A stretch of DNA of 64,000 nt from Candidatus Bipolaricaulota bacterium (GTDB taxonomy: Bacteria > Bipolaricaulota > Bipolaricaulia > RBG-16-55-9 > DRXL01), in contig JANXAU010000040.1 in NCBI GenBank assembly GCA_025061735.1, positions 44,259 through 108,258 of the forward strand, in the 5' to 3' direction. Of this stretch, positions 8,048 through 16,585 are shown in pieces. A program made the position numbers and the translations under genes. Each line of letters starts with the position of its first letter. Positions within the stretch are counted from its first letter, which is position 1. The notes under the pieces were generated by a model, which was not told where the DNA came from, did no database searches, and worked only from the letters and a program-made list of their open reading frames with translations.

Positions 8048-9412
8048 ATGAACCTACAGATCGATTGGGCGGCTCTGGGCCAAGAGACCACCCAGATGCT
8101 CTCGGAACTCCTGCAGATAGACACGACCAACCCCCCCGGCGACGAGTACAAGGCGATCGAGTATCTTCAGAAGAAGCTTCAGAAAGAGAAGATCGAGAGC
8201 GAGATTCTCGCTAAAGACCCCAAGCGCGCGAATCTGATCGCGCGGCTCAAGGGCAAGCGCCCCGGCAAGAAGCTGCTCCTGCTCTCGCACGTGGACGTCG
8301 TCCCCGTCACCGATCCCACGCGCTGGAAGTATCCCCCGTTCAGCGGCGCAATCGCCGAGGGCTGCGTCTGGGGCCGGGGCGCGTTGGATATGAAGTGCAT
8401 GACGGCCATGGAATTCACGGTAATGGCGCTCTTTCAGCGCGCCAAGCTCGACTTCGCCGGCGAGCTCATATTGGTGGCGGCCGCCGATGAAGAGAAAGGC
8501 TCGGCCTACGGAGCAGAATGGCTCTGCAAGGCCCACCCCGACAAGCTGCGCGCCGACTGGGCGCTCAACGAAGGCGGCGGGCTGCCCGTCCAGATCGGCC
8601 ATAAGACGTTCTATACGATCAATACGATAGAGAAGGGCCTGTGGTGGTTCAAGGTCCGGGTGAAGGGCAGCTCGGGGCACGGCTCGATCCCCCATCCGAA
8701 TAACGCTCTAGCTAAATCAGCTTATATTATAGACAGAGTCGCGCGTTATCAATTCCCCAAGAAGATCGCGCCCGCGGTGCGCGAGTTTATCTTACGAGCC
8801 GGCGAGGCCCTCGGCCCAGAGATGCACAAACTTGCGCTCGTCTTAGTGGACGAGACCAAAGAACTCGATCTTCCTCCATTGCCCGCGAACTCCCCCGTCA
8901 GCGCTCCGCTCTTAAACGCCCTCGTGCGCACCACGATCTCCCCCACGATGATCCACGCCGGCGTCAAAGAGAACGTCATCCCCGACAGTTGCGAGTTCGT
9001 CCTAGACTGTCGGCTTGTGCCCGGCTACACCCGCGAGCGCGTCCGCGAGATCTTGCTTGAGCTGGCCGGAGAGTACAAGAACGATCTGGAGATCGAGACG
9101 ATCAACGCCCACGAGGTCTCGGAGTCCCCCCTAGACGATGAGTTCTATAAGCTGATCGAAGCGACGATTCGCGAAGAGGTTCCCGGAGCGGGGACGGTCC
9201 CGCTGATGCTCACAGGAGCGACGGACTCACGCTTTGTGCGCGAGTTGGGCGTCAAGGCCTACGGCTTCTGCCCAATGTCCACCAAGATGAATCTTGCCGA
9301 CCGCGAGAGGCTGATCCACAACGACAACGAGCGGATTGACGTAGAGAGCTTAGAACTTGGGGTGCGGGTGCTCTCTAAGATCGCGATGAAGGCGCTCGAC
9401 GCTAGGTTCTAA
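8048..9412 (+). CDS. M20/M28-superfamily metallopeptidase (ArgE/DapE/ACY1 family)
   Basis: Di-zinc M20 peptidase or deacylase of 454 residues. LLLSHVDVVPV gives the first His and Asp, GRGALDMK the bridging Asp, and ADEEKGS the catalytic Glu pair; a dimerisation insert (SSGHGSIPH) follows near residue 215, and ATDSRF near 395 supplies a late ligand region. Substrate cannot be read from sequence; acylase, carboxypeptidase and ArgE-like roles are possible. An AAGGAGG site at 8037-8043 fixes the ATG, and a TATAAT box is at 8010. The stop codon lies in the terminator T-tract of the convergent cold-shock gene. Confidence 0.88.
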   Translation: MNLQIDWAALGQETTQMLSELLQIDTTNPPGDEYKAIEYLQKKLQKEKIESEILAKDPKRANLIARLKGKRPGKKLLLLSHVDVVPVTDPTRWKYPPFSGAIAEGCVWGRGALDMKCMTAMEFTVMALFQRAKLDFAGELILVAAADEEKGSAYGAEWLCKAHPDKLRADWALNEGGGLPVQIGHKTFYTINTIEKGLWWFKVRVKGSSGHGSIPHPNNALAKSAYIIDRVARYQFPKKIAPAVREFILRAGEALGPEMHKLALVLVDETKELDLPPLPANSPVSAPLLNALVRTTISPTMIHAGVKENVIPDSCEFVLDCRLVPGYTRERVREILLELAGEYKNDLEIETINAHEVSESPLDDEFYKLIEATIREEVPGAGTVPLMLTGATDSRFVRELGVKAYGFCPMSTKMNLADRERLIHNDNERIDVESLELGVRVLSKIAMKALDARF

Positions 9413-9444
9413 AAAACGCAGGGGCGTAGATCGTACGCCCCTGC
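9411..9444 (-). terminator. intrinsic terminator of the cold-shock gene
   Basis: A perfect 11-base-pair stem (GCAGGGGCGTA / TACGCCCCTGC, 9418-9444) with a GATCG loop is followed on the minus strand by six T residues. The T-tract overlaps the stop codon of the convergent M20 gene. The symmetrical stem may also slow transcription from the plus strand, which lacks a T-tract. Confidence 0.9.
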
Positions 9445-9462
9445 TCCTCACGTCTTGGCTCT

Positions 9463-9669
9463 TTACTTCTTGGGAACGACGTTTTTGGCGCGGAGGCCCT
9501 TGGGATCGTTCTCGATCTCGAACTCGACGGCTTGGCCTTCGCGCAGCGTCTTGAAGCCTTCGGTCTGGATGGCCGAGAAGTGCACGAAGACGTCCGGGCC
9601 GCCGTTGTCCTGAGCGATGAAGCCAAAGCCCTTGGCCTCGTTGAACCACTTGACCTTGCCCGTCGCCAT
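9463..9669 (-). CDS. cold-shock domain protein
   Basis: A 68-residue CspA-type OB fold that binds single-stranded RNA or DNA. RNP1 (KGFGFIA) and RNP2 (VFVHFSAI) are intact after the usual [17 protein letters not shown] opening. The ribosome site AAGGAGGGAG precedes the ATG. A consensus promoter 125 bases upstream gives a long leader with a 5' hairpin, the layout of temperature-regulated csp genes. A strong terminator follows, so it is monocistronic. Confidence 0.96.
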   Translation of the reverse strand: MATGKVKWFNEAKGFGFIAQDNGGPDVFVHFSAIQTEGFKTLREGQAVEFEIENDPKGLRAKNVVPKK

Positions 9670-9829
9670 GCGAAACTCCCTCCTTTGGCCTCAATCTGCT
9701 GCTCGACAACCACGACCTGCCTCGGGAAGGATCACTTCGCCGGCAACGTCATTGGTCTGAGCAACTGGACTCCGGTGCCACATCGAGTCCAATCGCTAAC
9801 ACTATAACGATAAGATGGGCGTTTGTCAA
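9670..9829 (-). promoter_or_regulatory. promoter and long structured 5' leader of the cold-shock gene
   Basis: TTGACA (minus strand, 9824-9829), a 17-base spacer and TATAGT (9801-9806) form a near-consensus promoter; the start site would be near 9794. The resulting leader of about 125 bases begins with a hairpin whose arms are 9785-9791 and 9766-9772 (7 perfect pairs). Long structured leaders of this kind mediate cold-responsive translation in cspA genes; that role here is inferred. Confidence 0.7.
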
Positions 9830-9928
9830 GAGGGGCCATTAGGCAGCTTCCCCGGCGTCAGAAACTGGACGTTGGTCGCTATAATAAAGTAAGATTCGGG
9901 TCGAGCCTCCTAGGGGCTACGATCCCGC

Positions 9929-10372
9929 ATGAAGGACGAGCTGAGCAAGCTTGCTGGACAGATCCGCTGGGCGTATGCCGAGCATCTGATCCGTTGCAGC
10001 GATCCGGAGCCTGAGGATATGGAAGAGTTGCTTCGTCTCGATGGAGCGCACGAAGAGGCTTTCTATTGGCTGGCCTTTGGCTACGCCAAGCGCCGGTACG
10101 ATCCCGATCACGTGCGGGGGCTGCTGGTCTACCTGATCAGCCAATACCCCGCCCCGCACGAGGACCCGGCGCGCCGTGAGCTTCTGGTGAGATCCATCCA
10201 GCAAAAGAAGATCGGGTTGTCTGACTTAACCATAGAAAAGCTCTGTGGGACCTATCTCAGCTGGGACGAGATCTTCCGGCTGACGGGCAAGGAGTTCAAC
10301 CCCTCCCGCACCAAGGAACACGTCCGCAAAGTCTACGACGAGTTGATGACCAAGTCCAAGGAGAGATCGTAA
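9929..10372 (+). CDS. unknown protein paired with an anti-sigma-like gene
   Basis: 147 residues, helical by eye, strongly charged, without signal peptide or membrane helix. I do not recognise the family; the C-terminal half (SWDEIFRLTGKEFNPSRTKE) could contain a helix-turn-helix but the pattern is weak. A TATAAT box lies at 9880-9885, and the leader contains a short GC-rich palindrome around 9905-9918. Its stop overlaps the ATG of the next gene (TAATG), implying coupled translation with the membrane-bound zinc-motif protein. In such a layout a sigma factor or regulator is often upstream, but no sigma-70 signature is visible. Confidence 0.7.
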   Translation: MKDELSKLAGQIRWAYAEHLIRCSDPEPEDMEELLRLDGAHEEAFYWLAFGYAKRRYDPDHVRGLLVYLISQYPAPHEDPARRELLVRSIQQKKIGLSDLTIEKLCGTYLSWDEIFRLTGKEFNPSRTKEHVRKVYDELMTKSKERS

Positions 10373-11025
10373 TGCGCAGACCCAGCTATCATTCTTCGGA
10401 GGATGCGTGGTTTCTGGAGAGGCTGAAGTCTCTGGCCTTGCCTGTGGATCAGCGTTCTGCTCATCCCACGCGGGCCATCCTCCATGCGTACTTGCACAAC
10501 CGTTTGCCGGATCGCTGGCTGAGCGCGGAAGAGCTACAAGGGGACTCGCGGCCCTGGACGCTCACGATGGTCTCGCAACACGTGCTGGGCTGTCCTAGCT
10601 GCCAGCGCGAGCTCTCTCAAATGCGGCGCGCGCAACTCCACAGCCCTTGGGAGGCGAAGGTGCTTCATCTGGGCTCTCCCCAAGCGGCTATGGCGCACCT
10701 ACGGGTCTTTGCGCTCCTCGCGGTGGTCTTGCTCCTGTTGAATGGAGCCTTGCTGATGCTCTTCCCCACCCCAGGAGGGAAATTCATCCCGTGCAGCACG
10801 GTGGTCAAGGGCCTTTACCCCAAAGGAGAGAGCACCGATAAATCCAGCCTCCCGCTTATTGATCTAGACGCCAACAAGCTCTGCTGGAGCGCCCCTTCCG
10901 AGCAGCCTTGGCAGACGTGGTGGGCCCCCTTGGCGATAGCCCTATGGCTCCCGCTTCTGGTGTTGCACTTGCTCTGGGCGTGGGCTTCGGCCCTAGACCT
11001 GCCACGACGGCGCGAGTGGGCGTGA
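10372..11025 (+). CDS. anti-sigma-factor-like membrane protein with a zinc-type HxxxCxxC motif
   Basis: 217 residues. HVLGCPSCQRELSQM near residue 70 matches the HxxxCxxC core of zinc-binding anti-sigma (ZAS/zf-HC2) domains. Two membrane helices follow, near 107-130 (LRVFALLAVVLLLLNGALLM) and near 185-208. Between them lies a segment of about 55 residues with two Cys, probably outside the membrane. The arrangement of a cytoplasmic zinc motif, a helix, an outer loop and a second helix suggests signal transfer to the coupled upstream protein. The partner sigma factor, if any, is not identifiable. Confidence 0.6.
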   Translation: MRRPSYHSSEDAWFLERLKSLALPVDQRSAHPTRAILHAYLHNRLPDRWLSAEELQGDSRPWTLTMVSQHVLGCPSCQRELSQMRRAQLHSPWEAKVLHLGSPQAAMAHLRVFALLAVVLLLLNGALLMLFPTPGGKFIPCSTVVKGLYPKGESTDKSSLPLIDLDANKLCWSAPSEQPWQTWWAPLAIALWLPLLVLHLLWAWASALDLPRRREWA

Positions 11026-11053
11026 GCGCGCTCTTCTGCTAAGATAGAGCGTT

Positions 11054-11782
11054 ATGCGCTGGGTAAGATTTCTGCACGACGGGAGAGCGCGGATCGGCCA
11101 AGTGCGGGGTGAGACCGTCTATGCCGATCACGAGCGCTTTGAGTTGGGATCGCTGAGGCTACTGGCCCCAGCTCAGCCTACGAAGATCGTCTGCGTGGGG
11201 GTCAACTATCGCGACCACGCCGCGGAGATGGGACGCAAGATCCCCGAACGCCCCGTGCTCTTCTTTAAACCCCCCTCGGCCCTCATCGGCCCGGAGGAGA
11301 CGATCTATATCCCCGCTTCAGACAGGGTGGACTACGAGGGCGAGGTCGCCTTGGTGATCAAAGAGCGTTGCAAGCGCGTTCCTGCGTCTAGAGCCTACGA
11401 GGTGATCTGGGGGTTCACGTGCTTTAACGACGTGACGGATCGAGCGACCCAAGCGTGGGAGCTGAACTGGGTGCGCGCCAAGGGCTTCGACACCTCCGCT
11501 GCCCTCGGCCCGGTGCTCGTCTCCCCCGACGAGGTCTCAGAGCCGTTGCGGATAGAGACGCGGGTCAACGGGCAGGTGCGCCAGCGATCCGACACGGGAC
11601 AACTGATCTTTGCGATCCCTCAGCTTATCGAAGAGATCAGCAGTTTTATGACGCTAGAACCGGGGGATGTGATCGCCACCGGGACGCCAGCGGGGGTCGG
11701 TCCGCTGGCGCCGGGCGATCTGGTCGAAGTAGAGATTGAGGGGATTGGAGTCTTGCGCAATCGGGTGGCGCGGGCGGGTTGA
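11054..11782 (+). CDS. fumarylacetoacetate hydrolase (FAH) family protein
   Basis: 242 residues with an FAH catalytic fold: an N-terminal small domain, then KIVCVGVNYRDHAAEMG, PVLFFKPPSALIGP, and the metal ligands in VDYEGEVALVIKE (E-x-E type). GFTCFNDVTDRATQ and DVIATGTPAGVGP complete the signature. Members cleave or isomerise acylpyruvates and 2-hydroxy-heptadienedioates, or decarboxylate oxaloacetate; the substrate here is unknown. TAAGAT ends 8 bases before the ATG and there is no ribosome site, so it is probably leaderless. Confidence 0.9.
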   Translation: MRWVRFLHDGRARIGQVRGETVYADHERFELGSLRLLAPAQPTKIVCVGVNYRDHAAEMGRKIPERPVLFFKPPSALIGPEETIYIPASDRVDYEGEVALVIKERCKRVPASRAYEVIWGFTCFNDVTDRATQAWELNWVRAKGFDTSAALGPVLVSPDEVSEPLRIETRVNGQVRQRSDTGQLIFAIPQLIEEISSFMTLEPGDVIATGTPAGVGPLAPGDLVEVEIEGIGVLRNRVARAG

Positions 11783-11823
11783 TTTGCGCCCCTGACAGGG
11801 CATTTGGTAATCTAGAGGCTCCC

Positions 11824-11896
11824 GGGGCCGTAGCTCAGGTGGGAGAGCGCCCGCTTTGCAAGCGGGAGGTCGGCGGTTCGACTCCGCTCGGCTCCA
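11824..11896 (+). tRNA. tRNA-Ala (anticodon TGC)
   Basis: A full cloverleaf: acceptor GGGGCCG pairs with CGGCTCC and contains the G3-U70 wobble, the alanine identity element. The anticodon stem is CCCGC/GCGGG with loop TTTGCAA, anticodon TGC at 11857-11859; the T-arm is GGCGGTTCGACTCCGCT-like. The discriminator is A and CCA is not encoded. A promoter (TTGCGC 11784-11789, 18 bases, TAATCT 11808-11813) precedes it. Confidence 0.97.
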
Positions 11897-11918
11897 CAGC
11901 AGAAAAAAGCTCTCTTGG

Positions 11919-11947
11919 TTGACAAGCTCCTACCAACCACCTAGAAT
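11919..11947 (+). promoter_or_regulatory. topA promoter, leaderless layout
   Basis: Consensus TTGACA, a 17-base spacer and TAGAAT; the -10 ends 11 bases before the topA ATG and no ribosome site lies between, so transcription would begin about 2-5 bases before the codon. Confidence 0.75.
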
Positions 11948-11958
11948 GATCGTATTCT

Positions 11959-14220
11959 ATGGCCGAAAAGAATCTGGTGATCGTCGAATCTCCGGCGAAG
12001 GCCCGGACGATTGAGAAGTACTTGGGCCAAGATTTCACCGTGCTCTCGACGATGGGGCACGTGCGCGATCTGCCCAAACACCGATTCGGCGTCAATATCC
12101 AAGAGGGGTTCACGCCGACGTACGAGCCGTTGCCGGAGCGCAAAGAAGCGCTCAAGAGGCTTCAGACAGCGACGAAAAAAGCCAAAGAGATCTATCTCGC
12201 TACCGATCCAGACCGCGAAGGCGAAGCGATCGCGTGGCACGTCAAAGAGGCGCTCAAGCTCAAACAGATCCAACGGATTGAGTTCAACGAGATCACCAAG
12301 GAGGCCGTGCGACGCGCGCTGGAGCACCCCCGTGAGATTGACATGCAGCGCGTCGAAGCCCAACAAGCTCGGCGTATCTTGGATCGCATCGTCGGGTATA
12401 TGCTCAGCCCGCTCATCTCAAAAAAGATTCGGAGTCGGCTGTCGGCCGGGCGTGTCCAGTCGGTCGCCGTCAGACTGATCTGTGAGCGCGAGCGCGAGAT
12501 CCAAAACTTCGTCCCCGAAGAGTACTGGTCCATCACCGCCACGCTCACGCCCCAAGGGGAATCACGCCCCTTCGACGCCAAGCTCTACAAGCGCACCAAC
12601 GGCGAAGAGAAGCTCAAGATCTCCAACGGTGAGCAGGCCCAACAGATTTTGAAAGAGCTAGAGGGCGCTACGTATAGGGTACTCAAGGTTGAAGAGAAGG
12701 AACAGCGCCGTCACGCACCCTTGCCCTTCACGACAAGCACGCTACAACAAGAAGCCTCTAAGAAATTGGGCTTCTCTACGAAGAAGACGATGTCCATCGC
12801 GCAGCAGCTCTACGAGGGCGTCGAGCTGGGAGCCGAAGGCGCGACGGGCTTGATCACCTACATGCGCACCGACTCTACGCGCATCTCTGAAGAAGCACAA
12901 ACGATGGCGCGCGCGTTCATCGCGTCCAAATACGGCAAAGAGTACGTGCACACCGGCGAGGTCCGCAGAGCCAAAAAATCCAACATCCAAGACGCTCACG
13001 AAGCGATCCGTCCTACGGTCGTCACGCGCCTGCCCGAAGAGGTCGCCGACTACTTGACCCCCGATCAGCTCAAGCTCTACAGACTCATCTGGCAGCGCTT
13101 TGTCGCCAGTCAAATGGCTTCAGCGGTCTTCGACGTCGTCTCGGTGGAGATCCAAGGGGGAGAGTATCTCTTTCGCGCCAGCGGCTCGGTGCTGAAATTC
13201 CCGGGATGGCTGGCCGTCTACGAAGAGGCCCGCGACGAAGACAGACCCAGCGACGATGAAGAGACCACCGGTCAACTGCCCCCCTTGCGCGAGCAGCAGC
13301 TCTTAGACTTAGTTCAGCTTACGCCCAAGCAGCACTTCACCGAGCCGCCGCCGCGCTACACCGAAGCCACGCTCGTCAAAGCGCTAGAAGAGAACGGGAT
13401 CGGACGCCCTAGCACTTATGCTCCTACCATCTCGACGATCTTAGAACGCGGGTACGTCAAACTAGAGAAGCGTCGGTTTGTGCCAACCGAACTGGGCTTT
13501 TTAGTGACCGACGCGCTGGTGAAGCACTTCCCCAAGGTCGTAGACGTGGGCTTTACGGCACTGATCGAAGAAGAGCTGGACAAGATCGAAGAGGGCCAGC
13601 TCGACCGGATTACTGTTTTACAAGACTTTTACAGAGAATTTGCGAGCGCCTACGAGAAGGCCAAAGCCGAGATGGAATCTCTCAAGCCCCCGCCCATCGA
13701 GACCGACGAGAGCTGTCCAGAGTGCGGGAAGAGATTGGTGATTCGCACAGGGCGCTATGGGCGGTTCTATTCGTGTTCGGGCTTCCCCAAGTGCCGCTAC
13801 ACGCGCCCGCTCGAGACAGAGACGAAAGCCGACGAGATGCCCCAAGCGAATGAGACGAAGTCTTGCCCCAAGTGCAGCGCGCCGATGGCGCTGCGGCGCG
13901 GGCGCTACGGGCCGTTCTACGGCTGCACGCGCTACCCCGACTGCGACGGGATCGTCAACCTCGAGCGCGCGCGCGAAGAATCTCCGGTGCGCTGCCCCAA
14001 GTGCAACGGCGCTCTGGTGAAGCGCTACGCGCGCAAGGGGGGACGGAGCTTCTGGGGCTGTGAAAATTACCCAAACTGTGATTTCACCGTTAATCAGACG
14101 CCCGTCAAGCCCTGCCCCGTCTGCAAAGAGGGGGTTTTGGTCGAGGGGGCAGAAGGAGAACTGATTTGCAGCAACAAGCAGTGTGAACACCGCGAGAGCG
14201 TTACGCCGGTAGCTGTATAA
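11959..14220 (+). CDS. topA: DNA topoisomerase I
   Basis: Type IA topoisomerase that relaxes negative supercoils, 753 residues. The Toprim domain (LVIVESPAKARTIEKYLG, then ATDPDREGEAIAWH) comes first. The catalytic tyrosine lies in GLITYMRTDSTRIS near residue 300. The C-terminus has four zinc-ribbon segments with tetracysteine patterns (CPECGK...CxxxPKC, CPKCSA, CPKCNG, CPVCKE). It is preceded by a strong promoter and leads a run of same-strand genes (WD40, HMGCS-like, DUF35, thiolase). Confidence 0.97.
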   Translation: MAEKNLVIVESPAKARTIEKYLGQDFTVLSTMGHVRDLPKHRFGVNIQEGFTPTYEPLPERKEALKRLQTATKKAKEIYLATDPDREGEAIAWHVKEALKLKQIQRIEFNEITKEAVRRALEHPREIDMQRVEAQQARRILDRIVGYMLSPLISKKIRSRLSAGRVQSVAVRLICEREREIQNFVPEEYWSITATLTPQGESRPFDAKLYKRTNGEEKLKISNGEQAQQILKELEGATYRVLKVEEKEQRRHAPLPFTTSTLQQEASKKLGFSTKKTMSIAQQLYEGVELGAEGATGLITYMRTDSTRISEEAQTMARAFIASKYGKEYVHTGEVRRAKKSNIQDAHEAIRPTVVTRLPEEVADYLTPDQLKLYRLIWQRFVASQMASAVFDVVSVEIQGGEYLFRASGSVLKFPGWLAVYEEARDEDRPSDDEETTGQLPPLREQQLLDLVQLTPKQHFTEPPPRYTEATLVKALEENGIGRPSTYAPTISTILERGYVKLEKRRFVPTELGFLVTDALVKHFPKVVDVGFTALIEEELDKIEEGQLDRITVLQDFYREFASAYEKAKAEMESLKPPPIETDESCPECGKRLVIRTGRYGRFYSCSGFPKCRYTRPLETETKADEMPQANETKSCPKCSAPMALRRGRYGPFYGCTRYPDCDGIVNLERAREESPVRCPKCNGALVKRYARKGGRSFWGCENYPNCDFTVNQTPVKPCPVCKEGVLVEGAEGELICSNKQCEHRESVTPVAV

Positions 14221-14243
14221 AAGACCAAAGGAGGTTCGCCACG

Positions 14244-15191
14244 ATGCTGCGCGCTTTGACACTCTTTGGATGTCTCGTAGCCCTGACGGTTTCGGTGGCG
14301 AGTCCGCAATCGGTCGTGCGGATTCTCAGCCCGCAGAGCACGATCTTCTCGTTGGACTTCAGCCCCGACGGCCGATGGGTGGCCGCCGGGTGTGGCAACG
14401 GGACGGCTTGGATCTGGGAGGTCTCAACGGGAAGGCCTGTGAGAGTGCTCAACGAGAGCTTGGGCACGGTCTTCGCGCTCGCGTTCAGCCCCGACAGCCA
14501 GAGACTGCTCACGGCCAACGGCGACAGCAACGTGGGCTATCTGTGGGACATAGAGAGCGGGCGCGCGCTCCTGAAGCTAGAGGGCCACGAAGGCTGGGTG
14601 CACGCCGCGGCGTACAGCCGCGACGGCAGAGTCTTAGTAACTGGCTCGGAAGACCGCACGATCCGAGTCTGGGATGCGACTAACGGGCGTCTGATCAGAA
14701 TTCTCACGGGGCATCGCAACACGGTCTTCGGGCTGGCGATCAGTCCCGACAGCCAGATCATCGCGTCAGCGGGGGGCGACGGCGAGGTGCGCCTGTGGGC
14801 GGTCTCCGACGGCACGCTGTTGGGCGTGCTGCCGGTGCGGGTCAATGCCGTCTTTGCCGTCTCGTTCAGCCCCGACGGGAAGAAGCTCGCGGCGATCAGC
14901 GGCGACGGCGTGGTGAGGGTTTGGGACGTAGCTTCTCAGAAGTTAATTCTCTCGCTGGCGGGGCATCGTGGGCGCAGCCACGGCGTGCGCTTCCATCCCG
15001 ATGGGAAGCGCCTAGCTTCCAGCAGCATGGACTGGACGGTCAAACTCTGGGACATCGAGAAGGGACAAGAGCTGAACGTCTTCACCGAGCACAAGGAGTT
15101 TGTGCTGGCGGTGGGCTTCAGTCCCGACGGCAAGCTCTTGGCGTCGGGCGGCGGGGACTTTCAGCTCATCTTGAGAGCGCTGGAGAAGTGA
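14244..15191 (+). CDS. secreted WD40-repeat beta-propeller protein
   Basis: 315 residues: a signal peptide (MLRALTLFGCLVALTVSVAS) followed by seven WD40 units of about 40 residues, each with an FSPD core and a closing WD-type dipeptide such as VWDAT, LWDIE and VWDVA. It should form one seven-bladed propeller outside the cytoplasm and act as a protein-binding scaffold; the partner is unknown. AAGGAGG at 14229 sets the ATG, 23 bases after topA. Confidence 0.85.
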   Translation: MLRALTLFGCLVALTVSVASPQSVVRILSPQSTIFSLDFSPDGRWVAAGCGNGTAWIWEVSTGRPVRVLNESLGTVFALAFSPDSQRLLTANGDSNVGYLWDIESGRALLKLEGHEGWVHAAAYSRDGRVLVTGSEDRTIRVWDATNGRLIRILTGHRNTVFGLAISPDSQIIASAGGDGEVRLWAVSDGTLLGVLPVRVNAVFAVSFSPDGKKLAAISGDGVVRVWDVASQKLILSLAGHRGRSHGVRFHPDGKRLASSSMDWTVKLWDIEKGQELNVFTEHKEFVLAVGFSPDGKLLASGGGDFQLILRALEK

Positions 15192-15200
15192 GCGTTGTTG

Positions 15201-16190
15201 ATGAGCGTCGTCGGCTACGGAGCAGCGATCCCGCGCAAGCGCATCTCGCTTGCGGAGATCAATCGGGCGTGGGGGCGCGCGGGAGGCCGCGGCGAGCGAG
15301 CCGTCGCCGCTTCTGACGAAGACGTCGTTACGCTCAGCGTCACAGCTGCGCGACGGGCGTTGGCTCATGCGAAGATTCCGCCGACAGAGTTAGGCGCAAT
15401 CTACGCGTGTAGCGTCTCGCTGGGCTACGGGGAGCACACGCTGGCGGGCAGCGTCGCGTTGGCGCTGGGTGCTGAAGGCCCGGTGACGCTCTGCGATTTG
15501 GGGCTTTCGACGCGCTCGGTCACGTCAGCCATTCAGTGTTGCGTCGATGCGATCCGGTCTGGGCGTATCGTCTATGGACTGGTCGTCGCCGGGGATGTTC
15601 TGCCGGCCAAGCCGGGTTCGGAGTCTGAGCTGAGCAGCGGCGCTGGAGCTGCTGCTCTCGTCTTGGGAAGCGGCCCCGGTGTAGCTGAGCTGGAAGGATT
15701 CGGTTCGCACGCGGAGGGCTTCATCGGGCGTTATCGTCCGGAGGGAGATTTTCCCCAGATGGACGACGAGCGCTTCGTCTTTCAGCAGGGGGTTGCGGTG
15801 CACGTGGCCCACGCGCTGCGCCGGCTGCTGGAGCGCACGGGGCTGAAGACAGATGCCTTCGCGCGCGCGGTCTTTGGCGCGCCGGAGCCGCGCTGGGGAG
15901 CGCGAGTCGCGCCCAAGTTGGGGCTGTCTGAAAGAGTCTTCACGCTGAGCGGGGAGATCGGCTCGGCGGGCTGCGCGATGCTCTTGCTCGATCTCATCGG
16001 CGCTTTGGAGCAGAGCCAGCCCAACGAGAAGATTCTCGTGATCTCGTGGGGGCCGGGGGGCAGCGACGCGCTGGCGCTCACGGTGCGCGAACGCTCGCTC
16101 TCGCTACCAACGGTCGCCGAACAAGTAGCTCACAAAGAGCTGATCACGTACCCGGAGTATCTGCGAGCGATGAGGCTCTTGGGAGGTTGA
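15201..16190 (+). CDS. HMG-CoA-synthase-like thiolase-fold protein, catalytic residues apparently missing
   Basis: 329 residues with the overall pattern of archaeal HMG-CoA synthase (AIPRKRISLAEINRAWG at the start, DEDVVTLSVTAARRAL, GAIYACS, GIAGSAGC-like end segment EIGSAGCAMLLLD). By eye against archaeal HMGCS from memory, the catalytic Glu position reads Val (CSVSLGYG), the Cys position Thr (LGLSTRSVTSA) and the His position Gly (FGAPEPRWGARV). So it may be a non-catalytic or re-purposed homologue. The start is the ATG at 15201 rather than TTG at 15195. DUF35 and thiolase genes follow, the archaeal three-gene combination. Confidence 0.75.
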   Translation: MSVVGYGAAIPRKRISLAEINRAWGRAGGRGERAVAASDEDVVTLSVTAARRALAHAKIPPTELGAIYACSVSLGYGEHTLAGSVALALGAEGPVTLCDLGLSTRSVTSAIQCCVDAIRSGRIVYGLVVAGDVLPAKPGSESELSSGAGAAALVLGSGPGVAELEGFGSHAEGFIGRYRPEGDFPQMDDERFVFQQGVAVHVAHALRRLLERTGLKTDAFARAVFGAPEPRWGARVAPKLGLSERVFTLSGEIGSAGCAMLLLDLIGALEQSQPNEKILVISWGPGGSDALALTVRERSLSLPTVAEQVAHKELITYPEYLRAMRLLGG

Positions 16191-16192
16191 CG

Positions 16193-16582
16193 ATGCACAC
16201 GCCGCCCGTCTGGAGAATTGCGCGGGAGAACGCGCGCCTGATCGGCTATCGCTGTCGGCGCTGCGGGTTTGTAGAGTTCCCTGAGCCGAGAAAGACGTGC
16301 AAGCGCTGTCGGGCGCCCGCGGAGTTTGAAGAGATCTCGATGGGCACGCGCGGGAAGATCGTCTCATTTGTGGTGCAGCATCGTCTGCCGGAGGGGTTTG
16401 AGACGCCGCTGCCCTTAGCCGTGATAGACTTAGAGAACGGAGCGCGGGTGTATGGTCAGATCGTGGAGTGCAAGCCCGAAGAACTGACAGTGGGCTTAGA
16501 AGTCGAAGCAGATTTCAGGGTCTTTTATGACGATGCGGGCTTGCGCGTCTATTCATATAAGTTTCACCCAGTGCGAGGCTGA
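16193..16582 (+). CDS. DUF35 OB-fold / zinc-ribbon protein, acyl-CoA-binding scaffold of the thiolase
   Basis: 129 residues: an N-terminal helix, a rubredoxin-like zinc ribbon with two CxxC knuckles (CRRCGFVEFP and CKRCRAP), then an OB fold (RGKIVSFVVQHRLP, LAVIDLENGARVYGQI). DUF35 proteins bridge thiolase and HMG-CoA synthase in archaea by sharing a CoA-binding site, and also partner bacterial thiolases and aldolases. The ATG at 16193, right after the upstream stop, follows a GGGAGG site. The thiolase starts 3 bases downstream. Confidence 0.85.
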   Translation: MHTPPVWRIARENARLIGYRCRRCGFVEFPEPRKTCKRCRAPAEFEEISMGTRGKIVSFVVQHRLPEGFETPLPLAVIDLENGARVYGQIVECKPEELTVGLEVEADFRVFYDDAGLRVYSYKFHPVRG

Positions 16583-16585
16583 ACG

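Noticed and set aside
13618-14262. 214-residue minus-strand frame over the 3' end of topA
   Set aside because: Antisense to the zinc-ribbon repeats of topA; no recognisable domain, and Arg/Ala-rich shadow composition.
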